Source of the DNA: Mesostigma viride
Taxonomy: Eukaryota > Streptophyta > Mesostigmatophyceae > Mesostigmatales > Mesostigmataceae
DNA length: 64,000 nucleotides
Reading direction: 5' to 3'
NCBI GenBank assembly: GCA_009746045.1
Contig: RPFO01000050.1
Span: 5,521,728 to 5,585,727 of the forward strand
Shown here in pieces: positions 41,701-50,866 of the stretch (positions are counted from its first letter, which is position 1; each line of letters begins with the position of its first letter). Below the pieces are notes generated by a model. The model was not told the origin of the DNA, did no database searches, and saw nothing but the letters and a program-made list of their open reading frames with translations. The position numbers were made by a program, and so were the translations under genes.

Positions 41701-44700
41701 ACTATGTAATGACGCAACAAGCAGGCGGTGCCCGTACCTACGGGCGACCGCCTGTGGGGCGCCATCGCCTTGATCGCCGGTGGCACGGTCGGCGCGGGCA
41801 TCATCGCGCTCCCCGTGAAGACAGCGGCCGCGGGCTTCTTCCCCTCTGCAGCCGCGCTGATGGCCACGTGGGCGTACATGACGGTGACCGCGCTGCTGCT
41901 GGTGGAGCTGTCGGTGTGGTTCGGGCCGCACGCGAGCCTGTCAACGATGGCGCGCTTGACGTTGGGCAAGCTCGGCAAGGTGAGCGGGCCTTACAGTGAA
42001 CAACGTCAAGGAGACAACCATCAACTATAAACTACTATAAATGTGGTTTATAGTGAACACCCCGTGAGTCTTGGGGAACCGCCCATTCGGCAAGCTGTGG
42101 GGGGGGACATGGGGGGGTTCTAGAAAGGTGACACATTTGGGGGCAGGTAACGTTTGGCTGCGAACGGCAAATCCAATTGCAATGGTGGCCATTATTGCAG
42201 GGACATCGGTTCTGTGCTGTGTTCCCTGGCCAATGCACAAGATTGGCAAGCCCTGGCTTATGCCCTGATAGGACAAGCGGAGGCTGGGAATAGAAGGCAC
42301 GGCTTATGGCCTGGATAGGTCAAGGGGAGGCGGGGAATAGAAGGCACAGCTTATGGCCTGGACGACAAGGGGAGGTGGGGAATGGAAGGCACGGCTTATG
42401 GCCTGGATAGGCCAAGTGGAGGCGGGGAATGGAAGGCACGACTTATGGCCTGGATGACAAGGTGAGGCGGGGAATAGAAGGCACGGCTTATGGCCTGGAT
42501 AGGCCAAGGGGAGGCGGGGAATGGAAGGCACGGCTTATGGCCTGGATAGGCCAAGGGGAGGCGGGGAATGGAAGGCACGACTTATGGCCTGGATGACAAG
42601 GTGAGGCGGGGAATGGAAGGCACGACTTATGGCCTGGATGACAAGTGGAGGCGGGGAATGGAAGGTACGACTTATGGCCTGGATGACAAGGGGAGGTGGG
42701 GAATGGAAGGCGCGGCTCATGGCGTGGATAGGTCTTATCTGCCAAGATGGAATTTACAATCACAGGGAACTCATGTCGTTTCCTTCTCCCCTCAAACCAC
42801 CTCCACCAATATCTCGACGCTATGCGCCCTTGCACCAACACCTCCCCACCCATTCCTCCACCCACCACAGAAGATCATGCAAGCCGCTGTACACCGCCCA
42901 CATCGGTAGTTTCGAGCAATTCTTTATTTAATAAAACAACCAATGCGGGCGGCGTACGTGTTTATCTTCATTATCGATGGACCTGTCATGCCTGTTCACC
43001 CCTCACACCCCACCCTTTCCTTCCCCACCCCCACCCCCATCAGAACAACATGCAACGGCTCCATGTCTTCATCTACCTCACTCTCCCTCCCCCCCCGACT
43101 CGTCTCTTCCCCTATGTACCCCCTCCCCCCCCCCCACCACCACCACCAGAACATCATGCAACCGCTCTACGTCTTCATCTACCTGGCCACGCTGACCGCG
43201 TATGTGTCAGAGAGCGCCGGGTTCTTGGCCTCGTTCGGCTCCCGCCTGGGCCTCACCATGGCACCCTGGGCGTGGGCGCTCACTTCCACTGTGCTCCACT
43301 CAGGCGTCATCTACGCGGGCAGCGAGCCGGTGGATGTGGCCAACCGCTACTGCCTGAGTAGGTCTATTTATGGCGGTCTGCTTATGGAGGTCTATATATG
43401 GAGCCTGAGTAGCAGCGCTTCTTTTGCCGCCGAATCCGCCAGATTGCCAGCGAGGATCCGCACGGATGCGGCTGTACTTCAAAGTTTCCGGCGCGGATCC
43501 GGCCAGGTGGCTGGCCACTACAAGGGCCGGCGCGACGAATATACTAGTTATAGTAGCTTAGTTAAGTACTAGACTACACAGCTCTAGTAGCAACCGGCTA
43601 TGAGAATCTGTTGCCGGCGGAGCGCCGGCAGTGGAAAAAAGTCTGAAGGAAGCGCTGCTGAGTAGGTGGATGTGGCCAACCGCTACTGCCTGAGTAGGTC
43701 TGTTTATGGGGTCCTGTTTATGGAGGTCTCTGTATGGAGTGACATGCTACTAGCTGCCTGAGTAGGTCTGTATGTGTAGCATGCTGTGCTTCCCCCACCC
43801 ACTGACCTGCCTGTCCACCTGCCCCTGCATATTTGCCTGCTGTCGCACCAGCCAATCTGCCTGCTTGGTTGCCATCTTGTCCTCTCTGGAGGTCCTCCAG
43901 CTGCTCGCAGTTGCTTCTTGTGTGGGCAGGGGTGTTTGCCAATCCTTGTTTTGTTTTGAACCCTGCACCTCGCTGATCCTGGGGTTAAGGCCTTCCTTTC
44001 TAAGACTATGCCCACACTTTTTTTGTGCCGCATTTGTTTTTGCGTTTTCTCCTGCTGCTCTTTTTGGTTCGCAAACTCTTATGGCACACTTGTTCTGACG
44101 CGTTGTTATGGGTCTGCGCAGTCGTCAAAGTGGCTGAGCGTAAGGTTTGCGCCTTCCTCTAAAAGCTGCATGCCCGGATTCCGCTTCGTGCCCACACTCT
44201 TTGCTGCGTTATTCTGGTTTGGTCGGTGCAGTTGGCGCGGTGGTGTCGTACGTCGCATTGGTCTACTTGTGCGGGCAAGCGATTGACCCCTCGGTGCGTA
44301 CATGAGCTTCCTACTTGTTGTTTTGAGACAGGCTGTAGTATACACATTCTACTTGTTGTTTAGAGACAGCCTGAAGTGCCCGTATTCTAGTTGTTATTGA
44401 AAGGCAACATGTAGTGTCCGTATTCTATTTGCTATTTAAAATAAGCCTGCAGTGCCCGTACTTGATTTGTTATATAAAGATAGCATGTAGTGCCAGTATT
44501 CTACTGGTTATTTTGAGAAAACCTGTAAGTGTCCACGTCGCCTGTGTCTTCTTGAGAGCAGTGGATCAACTCCCCGGCGTGCATATAGTCTATAACCGTT
44601 CTGAAATTAATGTGCACACAGTCTTCCAACTGGCGACTGACGATCTTCAACATCTGCTCTAATCTAGCGTAGCGTAGCTGTAGCAGCTGTGCTTCCAACT

Positions 44701-47700
44701 GACTATGAGGTAATGGTGCCCAGATTACCACAAGGTTTTGATAAATATAGCCACGTCAATTGCTTGCTCACAGTTCCTTCTATGTCTGCGCCCCCCTTCT
44801 TTCAATTCCAAACACACTTGTCATGTAATGCTCCCCCACCCCCGCCCGCAAATAAAGTCAGCATGATGGTAGGGTACTAGTAACAGCGATGACAGTCCAA
44901 TGGCATGTGGCGCCCTTTGCGTCCACATACCCTTTCAAACGGTCATTGAATCACCCCCAATTGATTCGTGGGAGAGGTACTACATGCCCAGGAATCGTTC
45001 AATCGGGCCCTCTACACGCTGCCCATGTCTTGGGCCAAAGGGGCCAATAGGCCATAGGGGCCAAAGGGGCCACTGTGATGGGCGTCAAAGCCTTGTCAAC
45101 AACAAGCGTATGCAAACCTTGGAGTGGTATTTAGTGTGGAGCACTCCTCGTGGCCTATCCACCATCATGGGAGGGTCATTGCTGCACTTACTCTCCACAC
45201 CACCCAATCGATAATCACAAACCATTGATAGACCATCCACACCGCCCACCGATACCCATCGTATCATGTGCACTTCGGTCTACCCTTGCAGCTGCTGGCA
45301 CCCGTCACCAATCCACCCACACCCACACCCACACCCACACCCACACCCACACCCACACCCACACCCACACCCACACCCACACCCACACCCACACCCACAC
45401 CCACACCCACACCCACACCCACACCCACACCCACACCCACACCCACACCCACACCCCCACCCCCACCCCCACCCCCACCCCCACCCCCAGCCCCAACCCC
45501 AACCCCAACCCCAACCCCAACCCCAACCCCAACCCCAACCCCAACCCCAACCCCAACCCCAACCCCACCCACACCCACACCCACACCCACACCCACACCC
45601 ACACCCCCACCCACACCCCCACACCCACACCCACCCCCACACCCACACCCAACCCCAACCCCACCCCCACCCCCACCCCCACCCCCACCCCCACCCCCAC
45701 CCCCACCCACACCCACACCCACACCCACACCCACACCCACACCCACACCCACACCCACACCCACACCCACACCCACACCCACACCCACACCCCCACCCCC
45801 ACCCCCACCCCCACCCCCACCCCCACCCCCACCCCCACCCCCACCCCCACCCCTTCCCCTTTTTCCCCTGTCAGTACTCACATGTTACTGCTGACGTGCT
45901 GCACCAACTCATTCCTTGCCTTCCCCCATTCCTCCCCCCCCCCCCGCCCCCCCCCCACCCCAAAAAAATCCTCCCCTATGTCTTCCACGGCCTTGTCCCT
46001 GCCACCCTCGCAGCTGCTGATGCGCACCAATTGGAGGCACACGCTGAGCCCCCTCCCCGTGATGGTCGTGGCCTTCACCTTCCACAACATGGTGCCCTCG
46101 CTCATTGCGTACCTGGGCAGCGCGCAGCAAGTGGTGCGTGGGGTACCCCTCATAGGCTATAGTTTAGGGCTTGGGGCGATGTGGGCAGCTCCCCTCGTCC
46201 GCCGGCCTTACTCTATATCACTCATCAATTGATTGACAGCCTTTCTTCACCTTTTGGTTGACAGCCTTTCTTCACCTTTTGGTTGACAGCCTTTCTTCAC
46301 CTATTGGTTGACGGCCTTTCTTCACCTTTTGGTTGACAGCCTTTCTTCACCTATTGGTTGCCGGCCTTTCTTCACCTTTTGGTTGACAGCCTTTCTTCAC
46401 CTGTTGGTTGACAGCCTTTCTTCACCTATTGGTTGACAGCCTTTCTTCACCTTTTGGTTGACAGCCTTTCTTCGCCTTTTGGTTGACAGCCTTTCTTCGC
46501 CTTTTGGTTGACAGCCTTTCTTCGCCTTTTGGTTGACAGCCTTTCTTCACCTATTGGTTGACAGCCTTTCTTCACCTTTTGATTGACTAGCCTTTCCCAA
46601 AGTTTCCAACCGGCCCGATGGATACAGGACGCACTGCCTCCCGCGAACACGGTGCACCGTTTCATGTGGCCGCAGGCAATCGTGGTCGTCCTACGGCGGC
46701 GCGTGGCAATCCTTAGGGCGGGGCAATTCTTAGGGCGCGGGGCAATCCTTAGGGCGCGGCCATCCATCCGACGTGGCAATCCTTAGGGCGCGGCAGTCCT
46801 CTTAGGGATGGGTTACCGGTTTTTTCAAGTCCTAAGTGAACCGCACTTGGGATCCCTCTTCCTGTTCGCTACGCAACGACCCCCAACCAACCGCAACGAC
46901 CGCTGTGCAGGGCAACCCTTAAGGAAGGTGTTACCGTTTTTACAAGACCGTGGCTCATGCTGTACTCATGCCTAGTATAGATAACACTACCATTGTTAGA
47001 TAAAAATATTGGACTAGTTACGGCTGCGCGTGGCAATCCTTGAGGGTTGTGTTACCGCTTTTTTTGTGCAAGCCCGTGGTTCCTAGGATACTCATGCCTA
47101 GTTCAGCGCAAGGCAACCCCCTGTATGAAGGGTTTGGCTGGCCATAATGCTGTCGTCGGCACGTTCCCTCATCAGCCTATGTCTACGTACTTCCAAGTCC
47201 AGTCAGTATCTCACTAATAGTGATACTAATAGTGATAAGAGACTCATCTCACTAATGGATCGCCCTTTTGTGACGTGGCACGCTTGCGTGTGCATCCTCG
47301 CAGGCGATCGCGGTCGTCGTTGGCACCTTCATCCCGCTGCTCATGTATCTCACGTGGCAGCTCATCATCATGGGCACGGTGCCCTACGAGTACGTTCTGT
47401 GACTGGGGCGTAGTTGATCTAGTAACTTAGGGAAGTACTCTCATAGCAAGATAAGCAGGGTGTGGAGCGGGGTCGGGAAGTAGAGAAGGTTGGAGTGCTG
47501 CCCCACAAGCAACCAGCGTGCTATGAGATCCTCTAACCCTTCTATCAGCGCCTTATTTAGAGAAGGCAGGCGTGCTGCCCCATATGCCACCGGCGGGCTA
47601 TGAGATCCTCTAACCCTTCTACGAACTTTTATATTAACATTTGCCTTATCTATCATAACCCTTCTATTAACTTTTATTTGCCTGTATCTATATCCTGTAT

Positions 47701-50700
47701 CCTGCGTGGCATACAATGGGAGAGATGGAGAAAATAAGTTTTGGAACGTATGATGGTTTCTTCATAAAAGTGGTTCGCCTGGGGCCAGCCTGGCGCCTGA
47801 GGCATACCCTCAGAATCACCTTGTCCGAGCACCTTGTCCAAATACATGGGGAACTTGTAGTTCCCAAACAGAGCTGGCCTTGGCTGGCTACCCTGAGGCG
47901 GTGGAAAGGGGTGCATGCATGGAAGGGGACGGGCTCATGAATAGGTCAGCCGATGCCAGCAGTATGAGCCTGATGTATGCTTGTCTTTCGCTTGCATTGC
48001 ATGGAAGGGGTACTCCGCCTGATTCCCATCCCCCACCGCCCCCACTGCCGCTGACGTCACCACCGCCCCCTCTTCCCCTCCTTTTCCCTTGCCCCCCTCT
48101 GCCCGCCCCTTCCCTTCCTTCCACCGCCGCCATCGCTGCTCCGCTCGGCCCACCATGACCACCACCATCCACGCTCAACCCACCACAACCACCACCAACG
48201 TCGCCGCTGCCTCCCCCTCCCAACCCGTTATTATCGTCACGATCGCTATACCGTCATGGTCACAACGGCAATGTCACGATGGTCACGACGGCAAATATGC
48301 AACAGCCCCGCGATGAAGACGGCGGCACAGATCTTGGGCGCGTTGGGCGACTCCCTGGGCACCCACGGCCTGCTGCTGGTCCAGGTGTTTGCGTTTCTGG
48401 CGATCGTCACCTCCTTCCTCGGCGTGGGCATGGGATGCATGCACTTTGTGGCCGACATCATCCGCGGGCTCAACATCCGCAAGGTCAAGAACCTGCCGGA
48501 CGCGCAGCGGGTATGTCTCTGCCCTATTTCATGTAGAACGCGTGCCTTCTTAACGAATGTTGTTAGGTATAAACGCCCACAAAATCAAGAACCAGAAGGC
48601 GCAGCGGGTTCGTCTCTGCCCATGCTATATGTATATGTATTTGTATAATAGATTGTATAGTAGCATATACACACTACTATTATATATCCCACCTAGGGTT
48701 TTGCAAGCAATCGGGAAATGGGGGTCGGATCAGGAACAATGTTGGATTATTACACCCGCAAGGTTAGTGGCATGCTCGATCCGCACCAACTAGGTGTTCC
48801 ATGCTCCCCTTCATATATACTACCCTATTTATAATCATCCCCCTTGTAACTTTTGATTCTCCTCCACCTGTCCCCTCGCTCCCCCCCCCCCCCTCCACCC
48901 ACCACCTCAGCGCCTGGTGCCGCTGGTGGCCACCTTCCTCCCCCCCCTACTGGTGGGCGTCACCTGCCCCGGAGTGTTCGTCTCCGCCCTCGAGTTCTCC
49001 GGCACCTTCCGCATGGTCATGTTTGGCATCTTGCCGGCCATCATGGTCTGGTCGGGGCGATACGTGCGCGGCAAGAAGCCGTGGCTGCCCGGTGGCCGCC
49101 TGCTGCTCAGCCTGGTCGTGGGTACGTGGCGGTCACTACAGGCATCGCTGTACACTCATAAGGACTTATGGTTGCCTTGGGCTGCCTGATGTTAAGCCTC
49201 GGCTGAGCACGGTCCCTAGCCCCTTGCCCCTTGCCCCTTGCCCCTTGCCCCTTGCCCCTTGCCCCTTGCCCCTTGCCCCTTGCCCCTTGCCCCTTGCCCC
49301 TTGCCCCTTGCCCCTTGCCCCTTGCCCCTTGCCCCTTGCCCCTTGCCCCTTGCCCCTTGCCCCTTGCCCCTTGCCCCTTGCCCCTTGCCCCTTGCCCCTT
49401 GCCCCTTGCCCCTTGCCCCTTGCCCCTTGCCCCTTGCCCCTTGCCCCTTGCCCCTTGCCCCTTGCCCCTTGCCCCTTGCCCCTTGCCCCTTGCCCCTTGC
49501 CCCTTGCCCCTTGCCCCTTGCCCCTTGCCCCTTGCCCCTTGCCCCTTGCCCCTTGCCCCTTGCCCCTTGCCCCTTGCCCCTTGCCCCTTGCCCCTTGCCC
49601 CTTGCCCCTTGCCCCTTGCCCCTTGCCCCTTGCCCCTTGCCCCTTGCCCCTTGCCCCTTGCCCCTTGCCCCTTGCCCCTTGCCCCTTGCCCCTTGCCCCT
49701 TGCCCCTTGCCCCTTGCCCCTTGCCCCTTGCCCCTTGCCCCTTGCCCCTTGCCCCTTGCCCCTTGCCCCTTGCCCCTTGCCCCTTGCCCCTTGCCCCTTG
49801 CCCCTTGCCCCTTGCCCCTTGCCCCTTGCCCCTTGCCCCTTGCCCCTTGCCCCTTGCCCCTTGCCCCTTGCCCCTTGCCCCTTGCCCCTTGCCCCTTGCC
49901 CCTTGCCCCTTGCCCCTTGCCCCTTGCCCCTTGCCCCTTGCCCCTTGCCCCTTGCCCCTTGCCCCTTGCCCCTTGCCCCTTGCCCCTTGCCCCTTGCCCC
50001 TTGCCCCTTGCCCCTGGCCCCTGGCCCCTTGCCCCTTGCCCCTTGCCCCTTGCCCCTTGCCCCTTGCCCCTTGCCCCTTGCCCCTTGCCCCTTGCCCCTT
50101 GCCCCTTGCCCCTTGCCCCTTGCCCCTTGCCCCTTGCCCCTTGCCCCTTGCCCCTTGCCCCTTGCCCCTTGCCCCTGGCCCCTGGCCCCTTGCCCCTTGC
50201 CCCTTGCCCCTTGCCCCTTGCCCCTTGCCCCTTGCCCCTTGCCCCTTGCCCCTTGCCCCTTGCCCCTTGCCCCTTGCCCCTTGCCCCTTGCCCCTTGCCC
50301 CTTGCCCCTTGCCCCTTGCCCCTTGCCCCTTGCCCCTTGCCCCTTGCCCCTTGCCCCTTGCCCCTTGCCCCTTGCCCCTTGCCCCTTGCCCCTTGCCCCT
50401 TGCCCCTTGCCCCTTGCCCCTTGCCCCTTGCCCCTGCCCCTTGCCCCTTGCCCCTTGCCCCTTGCCCCTTGCCCCTTGCCCCTTGCCCCTTGCCCCTTGC
50501 CCCTTGCCCCTTGCCCCTTGCCCCTTGCCCCTTGCCCCTTGCCCCTTGCCCCTTGCCCCTTGCCCCTTGCCCCTTGCCCCTTGCCCCTTGCCCCTTCCCC
50601 TTGCCCCTTGCCCCTTGCCCCTTGCCCCTTGCCCCTTGCCCCTTGCCCCTTGCCCCTTGCCCCTTGCCCCTTGCCCCTTGCCCCTTCCCCTTGCCCCTTG

Positions 50701-50866
50701 CCCCTTGCCCCTTGCCCCTTACCCCTTGCCCCTGGCCCCTGTGCCCCCTGCCCCTTGCTACCTTTGCATCATGTGTGCGCCACGTGCAGCGCTGGCGGTG
50801 TGCGTCATCTCAGTCGAGTGGTCCAAGAAGCTGGGGGGAATCATCATCGCGCAGGCGGCAGCATAA
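38765..50866 (+). CDS. TenI-like domain fused to tryptophan/tyrosine permease
   Basis: Eleven exons with fully consistent phases: 38765-39573, 40007-40312, 41011-41110, 41725-41979, 43150-43357, 44232-44293, 46014-46133, 47304-47389, 48306-48510, 48911-49121, 50790-50866 (TAA). Product 812 residues. Residues 1 to about 120 are Ser/Arg-rich, acid-poor and plastid transit-like. About 185-403 form a thiamine-phosphate-synthase/TenI barrel: [70 protein letters not shown]. The T-K segment that normally follows the GP motif is absent, so catalysis is doubtful. From about 410 the Trp/Tyr permease family (PF03222-type) follows: [104 protein letters not shown]. It presumably imports aromatic amino acids across the plastid envelope. 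The fusion rests on phase agreement at 41110/41725 and lack of an ATG or stop between the parts. Confidence 0.85.
39706..39962 (+). repeat. Heptamer satellite (CACCCCT)n
   Basis: About 35 units of CACCCCT in the first intron of the TenI-permease gene. The transcribed strand is C/T-rich with no G for about 250 bases. The SPLTPHP frames are artefacts. Confidence 0.95.
40295..40680 (+). repeat. Copies of exon 2 end plus donor
   Basis: Exon 2 ends CGGGCCCCAGAA with donor GTGAGT at 40313. A copy CGGCCGCCAGAA then GTGAGC is at about 40655-40674, and a weaker one (GGGCGGACCACAAAAGGGAG) at about 40397. Confidence 0.65.
41128..41408 (+). repeat. 19-bp minisatellite, about 15 units
   Basis: Unit TATTCCAGTATTGCACTGG, almost invariant, beginning 18 bp after the exon 3 donor. 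Each unit contains a pyrimidine-poor CCAG that could act as an acceptor. Confidence 0.95.
42240..42735 (+). repeat. About 47-bp minisatellite, about ten units
   Basis: Unit GGAATGGAAGGCACGGCTTA then TGGCCTGGATAGGCCAAGGGGAGGCGG, with a shorter variant (GATGACAAG). The two variants alternate in blocks, suggesting a higher-order repeat. Confidence 0.93.
42860..43200 (+). repeat. Upstream copies of exon 5 start
   Basis: Exon 5 starts AACATCATGCAACCGCTCTA then CGTCTTCATCTACCTGGCC after CACCAG. Copies: about 42866 (CAGAAGATCATGCAAGCCGC then TGTACACC), about 42940 (ATGCGGGCGGCGTACGTGTT then TATCTTCATTATC) and about 43042 (CAGAACAACATGCAACGGCT then CCATGTCTTCATCTACCTCA). The nearest copy is about 80% identical over 50 bp, acceptor included. 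Confidence 0.85.
43325..43775 (+). repeat. Duplicated exon 5 end, split by a 265-bp insertion
   Basis: The exon end GTGGATGTGGCCAACCGCTA then CTGCCTGAGTAGGTCT (43331) recurs at 43667, followed in both cases by TATTTATGG/TGTTTATGG and TATGGAGGTCT. A further short copy CTGCCTGAGTAGGTCTGTAT is at 43754. Between the first two copies lies a GC-rich block (about 43400-43660) with palindromes (GCCGGCGGAGCGCCGGC) that looks inserted; CTGAGTAG occurs at both of its edges. Confidence 0.75.
44300..44535 (+). repeat. Degenerate about 57-bp tandem repeat
   Basis: Four to five units around GTGCCCGTATTCTAGTTGTT then ATTGAAAGGCAGCATGTA, well diverged. Follows the exon 6 donor. Confidence 0.75.
44536..45300. 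other. Intron sequence without recognised exon
   Basis: GGCCAAAGGGGCCAATAGGC and similar GGGGCCAA repeats at 45033-45072; otherwise unique. Between exons 6 and 7 of the TenI-permease gene. Confidence 0.4.
45306..45865 (+). repeat. Compound hexamer satellite (CCCACA / CCCCCA / CCCCAA)n
   Basis: About 560 bp of 6-bp units in blocks: (ACCCAC)n, (CCCCCA)n, (AACCCC)n, (ACCCAC)n, (CCCCCA)n, (ACCCAC)n, (CCCCCA)n. The block order is partly repeated, implying duplication of already mixed arrays. Confidence 0.96.
46232..46592 (+). repeat. 25-bp minisatellite, about 14 units
   Basis: Unit TTGACAGCCTTTCTTCACCT then TTTGG. Variants (CTATTGG, TCGCC) are clustered. The pyrimidine-rich strand repeatedly offers CTTTTGGTTGACAG, an acceptor-like sequence. 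Confidence 0.95.
46660..47330 (+). repeat. Upstream copies of exon 8 start
   Basis: Exon 8 starts GCGATCGCGGTCGTCGTTGG after CGCAG. At 46669-46712 CCGCAGGCAATCGTGGTCGT then CCTACGGCGGCG is a copy with acceptor. Derived GCGTGGCAATCCTTAGGGCG units follow at 46706-46790 and again at 47027. Confidence 0.65.
47390..48305. other. Intron 8, with a two-unit repeat
   Basis: 47488-47545 and 47562-47620 share GTGCTGCCCCA...GCTATGAGATCCTCTAACCC then TTCTA. The rest is C-rich (48020-48200) with no exon recognised. Confidence 0.6.
48480..48620 (+). repeat. Copy of exon 9 end
   Basis: Exon 9 ends AAGGTCAAGAACCTGCCGGA then CGCGCAGCGG with donor GTATGTCTCTGCCC. 48575-48622 repeats it (AAAATCAAGAACCAGAAGGC then GCAGCGGGTTCGTCTCTGCCC), with the donor changed to GTTCGT. 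Confidence 0.8.
49213..50757 (+). repeat. 1.5-kb heptamer satellite (TTGCCCC)n
   Basis: About 215 nearly invariant 7-bp units in the last intron of the TenI-permease gene. Rare variants: CTGGCCC doublets near 50014 and again near 50175 (161 bp, 23 units apart), a 6-bp unit near 50431, and TTCCCC units near 50597 and 50687. Paired variants indicate block duplication within the array. The 698-residue frame across it is an artefact. Confidence 0.98.

Noticed and set aside
45150-46232. 360-residue frame with TH and TP repeats
   Set aside because: Hexamer satellite joined by chance to the true exon at 46014-46133; the satellite part is intronic.
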